64,000 nucleotides of DNA. Origin: Bradyrhizobium paxllaeri. GTDB taxonomy: Bacteria > Pseudomonadota > Alphaproteobacteria > Rhizobiales > Xanthobacteraceae. Shown here in pieces: positions 36,550-45,741 of this stretch. The stretch's first letter is position 1; each line of letters opens with the position of its first letter. The notes below the pieces were generated by a model. That model saw only the letters and a list, made by a program, of their open reading frames with translations. It ran no database searches and was not told the origin of the DNA. Both the position numbers and the translations under genes were made by a program. The stretch lies in NCBI RefSeq assembly GCF_001693515.2, contig NZ_CP042968.1:7162501-7226500 (forward strand), given 5' to 3'.

Positions 36550-39195
36550 TCAATAATCCTTCAAGAGCCGCTCGATGTAGTCGAGCTCAATCTGCGGACG
36601 GGACGGATCGCCGAGGCGGCGGCGCAATTCTTCCAGAATCCGGCGCACCCGCTGCACGTCGATCTCGCCGGGGATCTTCACCGTATAGTCGTCGGTGAAT
36701 TCGTTGTTGCGCATCGGCCGGCCGAGCGGATCGGTGGAGTTTTGCGCGCCCTGCTGGCGGCCCCGGGGGTTGCCCGGACCATCGCCCGGCTGGTCGCCGT
36801 CGCCCTGCTGCATCGCCTCGGCAAGGCTCTGGGCGCCCTTGCGCAGCGCATCCAGCGCGCGTCCCTGCGAGTCCACCGCGCCATCCGCATTGCCCTCGCC
36901 GAGCCGGCCCGTGGCATCGCCCATGGCCGAATCGGCTTGATCCAGCCCGTCCTCACCGTCGCCCTGCTCGCCGCCTTGACCCTGCTGGCCTTGACCCTGC
37001 TGGTCGCCGCGCTGGCCCTGTTGGCCGCGCTGGCCCGGGCCCATGCCGCGCTTGGCGAGCTCTTCCTGCAGTTTCTTCAGCCGGTCGCGCAGGCCCTGCT
37101 GGTCCTGCTGCAGGTCGCCCATGCTCTGGTCGCCCTGCTTGCCGCGCATGCGGTCACGCCTGGAATCCTGACCCTGCTTGTAGGTCTTGTCGCGCAGTTG
37201 CTGCTGCTTGCGGATCATGTCGCCGAGTTCGTTCAGCGCCTGCTCCATCTCGTTGTCGCCGCCCTGGCCGGGCTGCGCCATCTGCAGGTTTTCCAGCATC
37301 TGCTGCAGCTGTTCGAGCAATTGCTTGGCGGCCTCCTTGTCGCCGGAACGCGACATCCGCTCCAGCCGGTCGAGCATGCTCTTGAGATCCTGCTGGCTCA
37401 GCATCTTGGTGTTGGGATCGAGCGGGCGCGCCAGTTGCTGCGGATTGTTGCGGAACTGCTCGGCCAGCTGGCGCAGGAAATTATCCAGCGCGGCGCGCAG
37501 ATTGTCCGTGAGCTTCTTGATCTCCTCGTCGGTGGCGCCGCGCTCCAGCGCCTGCTTGAGCGCCTCCTGGGCGGCGCGCAACGCCTTGTCGACATCGGTG
37601 ATGTTGCCGTCTTCGATGGTCACCGCCAGCGCCCACAGGCTGGCAACGACCTCGCGCAGCGCGTCGTCGGTGCGCGCCGCCTCGAGCTGGTGCTTGACGC
37701 TGAAGAGACCGAGATAATGACCGGATTCGGGCGTGAACAGTTCCGGCGCGATCATCAGCGCGTCGAGCGCGGTATAGACCTGCGCGTTCTGGTTGGCGTC
37801 GAGCGCCAGGATGCGGCGCTGCTCGATCAGGGCGCGCGCCAAGGGCTTTGTGAACAGCCGCTCCGGCAGCCGCATGTTGTGCGGCTCGCTCTTGCCCTCA
37901 TTGCCGGCCTCGTCCTTGGCCGTGAGCGTCAGCGTCACATCGGCGCCGGCGTAAGGGTCCTCGCTGAGATCCTTCACCGTCTGGCCGACACCGTTGCGGG
38001 TGCGCGCATTCGGCAGCACCAGCGCAAACTGCGGCGCATCGAACAGCGGCCGCGGCGCGGCCTTGCCGTCCTTATCCTTGGCCGCATCATCCTTGGCTGA
38101 ATCGGACTTGGCTGAATCGGACTTGGCTGAATCGGGCTTGGCCGCATCGGGCTTGCGGGCGGTAAATTGCGCGCGGGCTTCGGTGACGCCGTAATCGTCC
38201 TCGAGCTTGTAGGACATCTGCAGCGAGCCGCGGGCCTGGCGTTCGGGATCTTTGGCCAGCGAAATGCTCGGCGCCCGGTCGGGCGTGGCCGCAAACCGCC
38301 ACAGCGGCTGGCCGGACGGCGCACGAACATGCGCGCTGCCATCGGCCGTGATCTTGAAATGCCGTTCGTTGGTGCCCTTCGGCGCCTGCTCGCTCGGCGC
38401 GACCTCGGTCACGCCCCCGCCAACCACGACGTCGATCGTGCCGCCGCTGGAGCGCACCAGGAGCGTGCTGCCGGCAGGCACCGGCAACGGCGCTCCGCTA
38501 TCGGGCGAGGCCGCATCCCGGTTGGCGGCGGACAGAATGACCGGCGGCTTGCCGGTATAGAGCGGCGGGGTCACCCAGGCATCGACCCGGACGTTGGCCG
38601 GCGCCAGCACGCCGTTCCAGTCGAACGCGGCGGCAATGCGCATCCTGCGCTCGTCGCCGGCGGCGAAATAGGCGGCCACCAGCATCACCATGACCAGCGC
38701 GCGCAGCGCCCAGGGGTCGTGGATCGGCAATCGCGGCGAAGGCAGCCCGGCGCGGATCCGCTTGATCGAGGCCAGCGTGCGCTCGCGCTGTTCGCGCCAC
38801 AGCGCCTGCGCGATCGGATCCCTGGACTGAAGCGTATCGGTCAGCGCGGTCGCCGGGCGGTGGCGGATGCCGGTACCGCGGTCGAGCCGGCTCAAGCCCT
38901 CTTCGCGGCTCGGCCAGCGAAACCGCACCAGCGGGAACAGCGCGGCCAAGCCTGCGAGGGCGAACAGGCCGATGCCGATCGCGCGTGCCAGGAACGGCAG
39001 CGCCAGCCACAGCCCGGCCCAGGACGCCACCAGAAACAGTCCGACGACGCACAAGAGCCGGGCAATACCCGGCCATGCACGCTCCCACGCAATCGCATAC
39101 TGAGCCCGTTGCAGGGCCTGCGTCAGTTGCAGCCGCGCGAACGCATCCGGCTCGCGCGCGGATTTGGTGGGGTCGGGGGAAGCGCCGCTCAACAA
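36550..39195 (-). CDS. TIGR02302/DUF4175 family membrane protein
   Basis: A large protein of 881 residues. Two or three hydrophobic segments near 47-90 and one near 165 anchor it. A beta-rich periplasmic region follows (VDAWVTPPLYTGKPPVIL), then a helical region and a long Gln/Gly/Asp-rich disordered stretch (about 660-800) before a conserved end (GEIDVQRVRRILEELRRRL). This matches the alphaproteobacterial TIGR02302 family of unknown function. The start is TTG at 39195, with a second TTG directly after, and GGAG just upstream. A short Lys/Ala/Asp/Ser tandem repeat lies near 350-375. Confidence 0.85.
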   Translation of the reverse strand: MLSGASPDPTKSAREPDAFARLQLTQALQRAQYAIAWERAWPGIARLLCVVGLFLVASWAGLWLALPFLARAIGIGLFALAGLAALFPLVRFRWPSREEGLSRLDRGTGIRHRPATALTDTLQSRDPIAQALWREQRERTLASIKRIRAGLPSPRLPIHDPWALRALVMVMLVAAYFAAGDERRMRIAAAFDWNGVLAPANVRVDAWVTPPLYTGKPPVILSAANRDAASPDSGAPLPVPAGSTLLVRSSGGTIDVVVGGGVTEVAPSEQAPKGTNERHFKITADGSAHVRAPSGQPLWRFAATPDRAPSISLAKDPERQARGSLQMSYKLEDDYGVTEARAQFTARKPDAAKPDSAKSDSAKSDSAKDDAAKDKDGKAAPRPLFDAPQFALVLPNARTRNGVGQTVKDLSEDPYAGADVTLTLTAKDEAGNEGKSEPHNMRLPERLFTKPLARALIEQRRILALDANQNAQVYTALDALMIAPELFTPESGHYLGLFSVKHQLEAARTDDALREVVASLWALAVTIEDGNITDVDKALRAAQEALKQALERGATDEEIKKLTDNLRAALDNFLRQLAEQFRNNPQQLARPLDPNTKMLSQQDLKSMLDRLERMSRSGDKEAAKQLLEQLQQMLENLQMAQPGQGGDNEMEQALNELGDMIRKQQQLRDKTYKQGQDSRRDRMRGKQGDQSMGDLQQDQQGLRDRLKKLQEELAKRGMGPGQRGQQGQRGDQQGQGQQGQGGEQGDGEDGLDQADSAMGDATGRLGEGNADGAVDSQGRALDALRKGAQSLAEAMQQGDGDQPGDGPGNPRGRQQGAQNSTDPLGRPMRNNEFTDDYTVKIPGEIDVQRVRRILEELRRRLGDPSRPQIELDYIERLLKDY
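38077..38151 (-). repeat. Five 15-bp tandem repeats inside the TIGR02302 gene
   Basis: Five consecutive 15-bp units of the form CTTGGCTGAATCGGA (plus strand) start at 38077, 38092, 38107, 38122 and 38137; the outer units read CTTGGCCGCATC plus three variable bases. On the coding strand they encode a five-residue unit of the type SAKSD/DAAKP. Frame is preserved, so copy number could vary without breaking the gene. Confidence 0.9.
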
Positions 39196-39357
39196 TCTCT
39201 CCGGGTTACCGACACGTCAGCCTAGCACAACGGCGGCAATGAGGCACCCGTTCCGGGGGGTAACCCACACCCGGAAATACGCATAACACGAAGGCGTGAC
39301 TGCGGGCGCCTCGCCCCCTAACGTGCGTGCCGAACCGTAAAAATACGAGGAAACGAC

Positions 39358-39738
39358 ATGGACCAGAAGACACACGACAAGGGGCTGGAAATTCGTAAAG
39401 CCGTGCTCGGCGAGGCCTATGTCAACAACGCCCTGAAGAATGCCGACAGCTTCAACAAGCCGTTTCAGGAACTCGTCACCGAATATTGCTGGGGCGCGGT
39501 GTGGGGACGCGACGAACTGCCGCGCAAGACCCGCAGCATGCTCAACCTCGCCATGATCTCGATCCTGAACCGGCCGCACGAATTGAAGGCGCATATCAAG
39601 GGCGCGCTGACCAACGGCGTCAGCCGCGAGGAGATCCGCGAGATATTCATGCAGGTTTCGATCTATGCCGGCATTCCGGCCGGCGTCGACAGCTTTCGCA
39701 TCGCGCGTGAAGTGTTCGCGGAACTGGACAAGGCGTAA
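39358..39738 (+). CDS. Carboxymuconolactone decarboxylase family protein
   Basis: A protein of 126 residues with the AhpD/CMD-like helical fold: FQELVTEYCWGAVWGRDELPRK is followed by LAMISILNRPHELKAHIKGAL and a GVSREEIREIFMQ block. The length and the E..WG..W motif fit 4-carboxymuconolactone decarboxylase (PcaC), but no protocatechuate-pathway gene is nearby, and there is no CxxC of the AhpD type. ATG at 39358 follows GAGGAAAC. A relation to the oxidoreductase at 39926 is possible but not shown. Confidence 0.85.
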   Translation: MDQKTHDKGLEIRKAVLGEAYVNNALKNADSFNKPFQELVTEYCWGAVWGRDELPRKTRSMLNLAMISILNRPHELKAHIKGALTNGVSREEIREIFMQVSIYAGIPAGVDSFRIAREVFAELDKA

Positions 39739-39770
39739 GAGCGATCGAATAACAACAAACAGTTTCAACC

Positions 39771-39908
39771 GTCATTGCGAGCGAAGCAATCCATGGTCCC
39801 GCAAGCCGAAGGGTGGATTGCTCCCGCCTTCGCGCAAGCGCTTCGGCGGACTTGAGCCCTGCGAAGCTTGCGCAGCAAGCGTAGAAGGGTCGCTGCGCTC
39901 GCAATGAC
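39771..39908. repeat. GTCATTGCGAGCGAAGC palindromic repeat
   Basis: CGTCATTGCGAGCG at the left end is inverted to CGCTCGCAATGACG at the right end, with CAATCCA and TGGATTG as inner arms. This is a common element type in Bradyrhizobium as I recall. It lies between two genes in the same direction and may weaken read-through. Confidence 0.8.
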
Positions 39909-39925
39909 GAATTCGGGGAGAGACC

Positions 39926-40834
39926 ATGGAAATCGGATTCATCGGCCTCGGGAAAATGGGCTTCCCGATGGCGCGGCGCCTGATCGAGGCCAAGCACCAG
40001 CTCACCGTGTTCGATACGCGCAAGGAGGCCGTCGACAAGCTGGTCGCGCTCGGCGCGCAGGCGGCTTCGTCACCCAAGGATCTCGCCGACCGCTGCGAGA
40101 CGGTGCTGGCGAGCCTGCCCTCGCTGCAGGCCTCGCTCGAGGTCGCGACCAGCGCGGGCGGCGTGATCGAGGGCCAGCGCGTCAAGCGATTCGTCGATCT
40201 CTCCACCGTCGGCTCGCAGATGGCGGCGAAAATTCAGGGATTGTTGGCCAAGCGAAATATCGTGCAGATCGACAGCCCCGTCAGCGGCGGCGTCGGCGGC
40301 GCCGAAAAGGGCACGCTTGCCGTGATGGTCTCCGGCCCGCGTGCCGATTGCGAGACGGTAAAGCCGGCGCTCGAGGTGATCGGAAAAGTGTTCTTCATCG
40401 GCGAAAAGCCCGGCTCGGCACAGACCATGAAGCTCGCCAACAATTTTCTGTCGGCGACCGCGATGGTGGCGACGTCGGAAGCGGTAGTGATGGGCGTCAA
40501 GGCGGGGCTCGATCCGGCCGTGATGATCGACGTCATAAACGCCGGTTCCGGCCTCAACACCGCGAGCCGCGACAAGTTTCCGCGCTCGGTCTTGCCACGC
40601 AGCTTCGATTTCGGCTTCGCCACCGGCTTGATGGTCAAGGACGTGCGGCTTGCGCTGGAAGAGATGAAAGCGCTGGGGCTGTCAATGGAAGTCGCCGACG
40701 CGGTCGGCCGGCTCTGGGAGGTCATCATCCGCGACGAGGGCGCGGAGTCGGACTTTACCGCCGCGATCAAGCCGATCGAAAAAGCGGCAGGCGTCGTGGT
40801 CGGCAGCGGAAAGAGCGGCCACGGGGCGAAGTAA
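39926..40834 (+). CDS. 3-hydroxyisobutyrate dehydrogenase-like NAD(P) oxidoreductase
   Basis: A protein of 302 residues of the beta-hydroxyacid dehydrogenase family. The dinucleotide motif GFIGLGKMGFPMA starts the protein, substrate-binding DSPVSGGVGGAEKGTL is near 115-130, and the catalytic Lys is in MKLANNF at about 171. Family members act on 3-hydroxyisobutyrate, tartronate semialdehyde, glyoxylate/succinic semialdehyde and similar acids, and the substrate here cannot be fixed. ATG at 39926 has GGGGAGAG upstream. Confidence 0.9.
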   Translation: MEIGFIGLGKMGFPMARRLIEAKHQLTVFDTRKEAVDKLVALGAQAASSPKDLADRCETVLASLPSLQASLEVATSAGGVIEGQRVKRFVDLSTVGSQMAAKIQGLLAKRNIVQIDSPVSGGVGGAEKGTLAVMVSGPRADCETVKPALEVIGKVFFIGEKPGSAQTMKLANNFLSATAMVATSEAVVMGVKAGLDPAVMIDVINAGSGLNTASRDKFPRSVLPRSFDFGFATGLMVKDVRLALEEMKALGLSMEVADAVGRLWEVIIRDEGAESDFTAAIKPIEKAAGVVVGSGKSGHGAK

Positions 40835-40920
40835 CGAGGACGGCCGGTCCATGTGCCGGCGCGTGCCGGACAGCGGTGCGGTTCCATGTTGGCAAGTCCT
40901 GCCGATTGGCGTTACGTTCC

Positions 40921-40940
40921 GTCTGTACTTCAGTACAGAC
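40921..40940. promoter_or_regulatory. Near-perfect 20-bp operator-like dyad
   Basis: GTCTGTACT and AGTACAGAC are perfect 9-bp inverted arms around TC. The dyad ends 32 bp before the ATG of the L,D-transpeptidase gene, a position typical of a repressor site. I cannot assign a regulator. Confidence 0.55.
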
Positions 40941-40972
40941 TGGCGTTGACCCGATTGATCAGTTGGGGCGGC

Positions 40973-42484
40973 ATGACGTCTCGTTGCGTAAGCCCGGAGT
41001 GCAAGCGGAGGCGGCTGCGGCCTGCATGTCTTGCCGTTGCGGCTCTGGCCGTGCTGATCGCCGCGGGAGACGATGCGTCCGCCAAAAGTGGACGGCGCGA
41101 ACGACCGATCGAGTCCGTTCAGTCACGCAACGCCGGCGAGCCGGTCATGGCGATCGTTTCACTCCGCACCCAGCGGATCACCGTCTACGATTCCAAGGGC
41201 TGGATCCTGCGGGCGCCGGTATCGAGCGGCACCAAGGGACGCGAAACACCTGCAGGCATCTTCAGCGTCATCCAGAAAGTCGAGGAGCATTACTCGAACC
41301 TGTATGACGACGCCTTCATGCCGCACATGCAGCGCATCACCTGGTCAGGCATCGCACTCCATGGCGGCGTCCTGCCGGGGCGTCCGGCGTCCCATGGCTG
41401 TATCCGGCTGCCTTTCGACTTCGCCGAACGCCTGTTCGGCGAGACTATGATGGGCATGCGGGTGATCGTGGCCCCAACCGATGTGGCGCCGATTGAACTC
41501 GCCCACCCGCTTCTGTTCCAACCCAAGCCGGATGCCGCCGCCCTGGTCGCCGCCCGCACCACAGAGGCGCAGGAGGCCACGCGGAAAGCGGCCGAGGCGC
41601 GCACAACCGCCGCGACGGCCTTGCGGGAGGCTACGCAGGCCAGGGCACCGGTTCGCACGGCGGAACATCTGAAGCGCATCGCCGAGGCGCAATTGACAGC
41701 AGCCGAAACCAAACTTGGCTCCGGCATCTCAGCGGAGGCAAAGGAGCTGGCTGAGGAAGCCAAGGCGCAGGCGGTTGCCAAGATCGCGGAGCTGCAACTG
41801 CAATGGGACGTCGCCAACGTGAATCTGCAACTGCGGCTCGATGCCGTCACGTCCGCGCGGGAGGCCGTCGCCGCAGCGGAGACTGTGCGCGTCGCTGCCG
41901 CCGAGGCGGCGCGTGAGGTCGCACGCGAACTCCAGCCGGTATCGGTGCTGATCAGCCGCAAGACCCAGCGGCTTTATGTCCGTCAGGCATTCAAGCCCAT
42001 CCTGGAAAGTCCGGTCACGATCGCAGATCCGGATCGCCCGATCGGCACGCATGTCTTCACCGCTACCGAGCGCACGACCAGCGACACCGGCTTGCGATGG
42101 AACGTCGTCTCGCTGGGCGGCGGACGTTCGCTCGGTGCCACGGCTGAGCTACACAACCGGGCGCCCGGGAGTATTGGTCGCGACGTTGAACCGGAGCCTG
42201 CGAATCCGGACAACGCAAAGACTGCGCTCGATCGCATCGCCATTCCGCAGGACGTATTGGATCGCATCGGCAACATCACGCCGCGATCTTCGCTGATCGT
42301 TACGGACGAGGCGTTAAGCCCGGAAACCGGCAAGGGAACGGAATTCGTGGTCGTGCTGAGCGGCGAACCGCAAGGAGGCATCAAGAAGCGGCGACGCAGT
42401 CCGGGGAACAACTTCCGCTATTCGCACCCACGGAGCTTTCAATTCTGGCACACACCTTTCGGAGGTCCATTTTCTAGCTGGTGA
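40973..42484 (+). CDS. L,D-transpeptidase (YkuD) with coiled coil and degenerate second domain
   Basis: A protein of 503 residues. ATG at 40973 lies after GGGGCGG and opens a basic, then hydrophobic N terminus (ACLAVAALAVLIAAG), probably a signal. The YkuD domain (about 55-165) has the catalytic SHGCIR with Cys143, so it should crosslink peptidoglycan or attach proteins to it in the periplasm. An Ala/Glu-rich coiled-coil region (about 185-315) follows. A second unit (VSVLISRKTQRLYVRQ, PIGTHVFTATE) resembles the first half of YkuD without Cys. The paralogue at 47958-49556 has the same layout. Confidence 0.88.
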   Translation: MTSRCVSPECKRRRLRPACLAVAALAVLIAAGDDASAKSGRRERPIESVQSRNAGEPVMAIVSLRTQRITVYDSKGWILRAPVSSGTKGRETPAGIFSVIQKVEEHYSNLYDDAFMPHMQRITWSGIALHGGVLPGRPASHGCIRLPFDFAERLFGETMMGMRVIVAPTDVAPIELAHPLLFQPKPDAAALVAARTTEAQEATRKAAEARTTAATALREATQARAPVRTAEHLKRIAEAQLTAAETKLGSGISAEAKELAEEAKAQAVAKIAELQLQWDVANVNLQLRLDAVTSAREAVAAAETVRVAAAEAAREVARELQPVSVLISRKTQRLYVRQAFKPILESPVTIADPDRPIGTHVFTATERTTSDTGLRWNVVSLGGGRSLGATAELHNRAPGSIGRDVEPEPANPDNAKTALDRIAIPQDVLDRIGNITPRSSLIVTDEALSPETGKGTEFVVVLSGEPQGGIKKRRRSPGNNFRYSHPRSFQFWHTPFGGPFSSW

Positions 42485-42520
42485 GCCGGTTCCTCGCGCG
42501 GCAGCTCCGCCCGACTGGTC

Positions 42521-42874
42521 TTAATATCCCTCCGGCAGTCCGATGTCCCGGAAGAGCCCGCGCGGGCCTCGAACGCTGCGCGCTGCGGGTTGTACGCGCC
42601 AGCTTGTCCAACGCTTCTCGTCCGATGTGCAATACAAGAGATATTCGCCGGGATTGCGCGACGATTCCCGCCCCGCAGCCTGACTGCAGGCCGAGACTTT
42701 GTTCAGCGTGAGGATGTCCCTGACCTCTTGCGTGACTTCCAGCCAGGGACCGGGAAATTGCTCCGACGGCGACAGCATCGGACGAGCGTCTGCCGTGCCG
42801 ACCAAACACGTCAGAAGGACCGCCAAACTGCAATGACAGGCCGCTCGGAGTGGCGCACGCGGAACTGATTCCAT
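42521..42874 (-). CDS. Small secreted protein of unknown function
   Basis: A protein of 117 residues. ATG at 42874 follows GAGGAG. A signal peptide (CHCSLAVLLTCLVGTADA) precedes a mature part with PGPWLEVTQEVRDILTLN and two cysteines (VSACSQAAG, LLYCTSDEKRW). No family is recognised. It lies 30 bp after the secreted-protein gene on the same strand, so the two probably form an operon, and it converges with the L,D-transpeptidase gene. Confidence 0.68.
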   Translation of the reverse strand: MESVPRAPLRAACHCSLAVLLTCLVGTADARPMLSPSEQFPGPWLEVTQEVRDILTLNKVSACSQAAGRESSRNPGEYLLYCTSDEKRWTSWRVQPAARSVRGPRGLFRDIGLPEGY

Positions 42875-42904
42875 GATCGCTGCTCCTCGTTCTGCTTCAG
42901 AAAC

Positions 42905-43663
42905 TCAGCGACGGCCGAGACTTGCGGCCTCGTCACCCCCGCGGACCGCCTTCGCCAATGCGGCTTCGTTCGACCGCACGAACAGGAAGCGGGACGCTAC
43001 GGGTATTTCTGCATCGGCGCTGCCATCCTGGCCGATCAGGACCAATCCCGCTCCACCATTGGCCACGGCCAAAATGACGGGGTCTCCCTTCCACGTTTTG
43101 ATCGGCTCCATTGCGATGAGAAATTCACCCATCGGCTGGTCGAAGTATTGCAGCCTCAGCTGCGGACCAACCTCTGCTGCCGCAAGTCCGAAACCCAGTT
43201 GTCGAGCCCGCGCATAAACCTCCGCCAGCCGCACCGTACCGGTCTGAAAGCCAAGCTCGGCGGCCGACACCGCAAACAGCTCCACGCTTGTTTTCGTCGT
43301 GCCGACGTTAAAGGCCGGTCGCGCGAGAATTTCCTCAGCCAGGCTTCCGATGCCACAGCCTGCTGCATCCAGCGCGCTAAGCAGGGCAAAGGAATTTGCA
43401 AACGTTCCGACTGTAATTGTCCGCCACACCGGAACCGCGAAGGCGGATGTGACTGGAGCCGGCGGCGCATTGGAGGGAGCTGCCTTGAGCGTCAGGTGGT
43501 TTTGCAGGGCGGCTCGCGCCGAACATCGAGCACTGGCTTCGCTCGTGAGGAGGACGATACATGCGATGGAGAGCATCGCAATGAGAGCGCCGCCCCTTCG
43601 TCTTCGCATCGAACGACGCGGTATGACGTGGTAACCGCTTTCCTTGACGGCAGTCCGGTCCAT
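42905..43663 (-). CDS. Secreted/membrane-anchored protein of unknown function
   Basis: A protein of about 252 residues. ATG at 43663 is a choice among several in-frame starts (TTG 43699, ATG 43609) and is supported only by AGCGGG. RRRRGGALIAMLSIACIVLLT forms a signal or anchor. The mature part has WRTITVGTFANSFALLSALD, GIGSLAEEILARPAF, AELGF.TG and GPQLRLQYFDQPMGEFLIAMEPI. I think I have seen this block in other bacterial hypothetical proteins but cannot name a function. It is first of a probable two-gene operon. Confidence 0.62.
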   Translation of the reverse strand: MDRTAVKESGYHVIPRRSMRRRRGGALIAMLSIACIVLLTSEASARCSARAALQNHLTLKAAPSNAPPAPVTSAFAVPVWRTITVGTFANSFALLSALDAAGCGIGSLAEEILARPAFNVGTTKTSVELFAVSAAELGFQTGTVRLAEVYARARQLGFGLAAAEVGPQLRLQYFDQPMGEFLIAMEPIKTWKGDPVILAVANGGAGLVLIGQDGSADAEIPVASRFLFVRSNEAALAKAVRGGDEAASLGRR

Positions 43664-44198
43664 AGCGACCCGCTTTGCGCATGTTGTTGCGCGCGCCAAT
43701 GCAATCCAACAATTGCTTCAGTATGATCCGCCCGCCGGTTCACAGCAGGGCAAGTCTGCCATTCAAAATGGGCGTCTGGCCTCTCACTGCAGCCCAGGTT
43801 CTCGAACGACCAGGTTGAGAACAGCGCAGCTTTCAAAGCCGCTGCGGGACCGACGCTAAATCGGATCGAAGGATACTGCGGTGGCGATGCGCAATATGTG
43901 AATTGGCTTACATCCGCTGAAAGCGTTTCCGTGCCGGTATTCGCTTGCTGGCAGTTTTCGTACCTCAAGCGATAGCGGCAAATTTCCGTTGTTGAGGAGA
44001 ACGAACCCGTCATCTCCGAGTCTGACCCGAAGCGGAAGTCACCGACTGTAGCCGGCGGCCCTGCGGTTGTGCCACCGATCTGATATCCTGCGCCGAGAGC
44101 TCGTCCATACTCTCATTCAGATGCGGGTTGGCGCATTAATGTGTTGCGCGCGCAGCATTTGAATCGCACGATTATCGTTCGTTATCGCGGGAGCGATC
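43664..44198. other. Intergenic region without a supported gene
   Basis: About 535 bp between divergent genes. Open frames cross it on both strands but lack ribosome-binding sites and recognisable products. Base composition is less GC-rich than the flanking genes. It should contain promoters for both neighbours; I did not find one that I would defend. Confidence 0.5.
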
Positions 44199-45692
44199 AT
44201 GAATAGATGTCTTCTGATGACGATTCTTGCGGCTCTCACCGGCACGGCGGTGGCTCCGCAGGCTCTGGCCAACGACGCGCTCATCGCGCGGGCGAAATCA
44301 TTCGAACTCGATACGCCCTATGTGCCGCCGCCAGGCGATCCCCTGGCACATCATGCCGCCGGATATGCGAAGGTCATGTGTTCCGCTGTATTCATGACCG
44401 GCCTGGCGCCCGACTTCGCGGCCGCAAATGTTGGGTTCTTCACGGCGCCCTACGGACTGCGCGCGAGGCTCGGCAAGCCCGTCATCGATCGCGCCAACAA
44501 GGCGGTCCATGTCACGCTTCCTAACGGCGTGACCCGTACCGCCAAATATCTCGGGAGCCAGGGGTGCGTCACGTTCCCGATCGGCGAGAACGCCGTGAAT
44601 TTCAAGCCGGTCGCCGTCAAGAGCCGATTGCCCGATCCCGCAACCGAGCTGTGGCCCATCGGCGACATGCTGCCGCGGGAGCCGTTGCCGACAGAGATCG
44701 ACGCCGAGAAACTCAATGCTGCCGTGGATGCCGCATTCCAGCCGGCCGAAGGATTGACCGCGGCATTCGTCGTGACGTGGAAAGGCCGCCTCATTGCCGA
44801 GCGCTACGCGGAAGGTATTACGGCGCAGACGCCGCTCGAAAGCTGGTCCATGGGCAAGAGCGTCACGGCAGCGCTCTTTGGCATTCTGGTCAAAGACGGC
44901 GTCTATGATTTGGACCAGCCGGCACCGATTCCTGAATGGCAAACGCCCGGCGACCCGCGCGCCCGAATACGCATCGCGGATCTCCTTCACATGTCGAGCG
45001 GGCTTCGGATCAGGGCGCCCCAAGACCCGGATTACGACCCAACGGGGCCTTACCCGGATCACGTTTATCTTTATACCGGCGGCATCAATTCCTTTCACTA
45101 CGCGGCGACACGGCCATTGCAATGGCCTCCCAACACGGTCGGACGCTATCGCAACACCGATCCGGTCCTTATCAACTATCTGATCCGGCTCGGTGTCGAA
45201 AAACGCGGCGACGAATATCTCTCATTTCCTCAGCGGGTGCTGTTCGACAAGCTCGGCATTCGTACCATGGTGATCGAAACTGATCCGTTCGGAAATTTTC
45301 TGGGGCAAGGTTATGAGGTCGCTTCCGGGCGCGACTGGGCGCGGCTTGGCAATCTCTTTCTTCAGGGGGGCGTTTGGAACGGCGAGCGCATTCTCCCGGA
45401 GGGCTACACGACATTCGTCAGCACGCTTGCGCCCGCCTGGGCCGCGGACAATCGGCCGATCTATGGCGCTTTTTTCTGGCTCAACGGCGACGGGCAATAT
45501 CCAGTCCCACGCGATGCCTATTACATGGCGGGCGCTGGCGGGCAGACCACGCTGATCATTCCCTCGCACGACCTCGTCGTCGCGCGTCTCGGGCACTATC
45601 GGGGCGCATCTTATGCCACTTCAGGCTTCAGCAAGGCGCTCGCGCTCCTGCTCGAGGCGGTGCCAAAAGCACAAAAGGCAGGGGCCCAATAA
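44199..45692 (+). CDS. Secreted serine hydrolase (beta-lactamase/EstB type)
   Basis: A protein of 497 residues. A signal peptide (MNRCLLMTILAALTGTAVAP, then ALAN) sends it to the periplasm. After an N-terminal extension of about 165 residues comes a class C beta-lactamase-like domain with SMGK (Ser217, Lys220) and YRN (Tyr317, Asn319), the first two catalytic motifs; GAGGQTT near 445 is at the place of the KTG motif. Such proteins include esterases, D-aminopeptidases and 6-aminohexanoate-dimer hydrolases, and the substrate is unknown. ATG at 44199 follows GGGAGCGATC. Confidence 0.87.
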   Translation: MNRCLLMTILAALTGTAVAPQALANDALIARAKSFELDTPYVPPPGDPLAHHAAGYAKVMCSAVFMTGLAPDFAAANVGFFTAPYGLRARLGKPVIDRANKAVHVTLPNGVTRTAKYLGSQGCVTFPIGENAVNFKPVAVKSRLPDPATELWPIGDMLPREPLPTEIDAEKLNAAVDAAFQPAEGLTAAFVVTWKGRLIAERYAEGITAQTPLESWSMGKSVTAALFGILVKDGVYDLDQPAPIPEWQTPGDPRARIRIADLLHMSSGLRIRAPQDPDYDPTGPYPDHVYLYTGGINSFHYAATRPLQWPPNTVGRYRNTDPVLINYLIRLGVEKRGDEYLSFPQRVLFDKLGIRTMVIETDPFGNFLGQGYEVASGRDWARLGNLFLQGGVWNGERILPEGYTTFVSTLAPAWAADNRPIYGAFFWLNGDGQYPVPRDAYYMAGAGGQTTLIIPSHDLVVARLGHYRGASYATSGFSKALALLLEAVPKAQKAGAQ

Positions 45693-45741
45693 TTGACGAC
45701 GGAGCAGGACCTGGAAAAGTGACACAATCAAGAGCCAAGGG

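Noticed and set aside
36742..38100. A 452-residue plus-strand frame rich in Leu and Ala
   Set aside because: It is the antisense shadow of the Gln-rich part of the TIGR02302 gene.
38077..38151. A possible CRISPR array
   Set aside because: The repeats are contiguous without spacers and in frame with a coding sequence.
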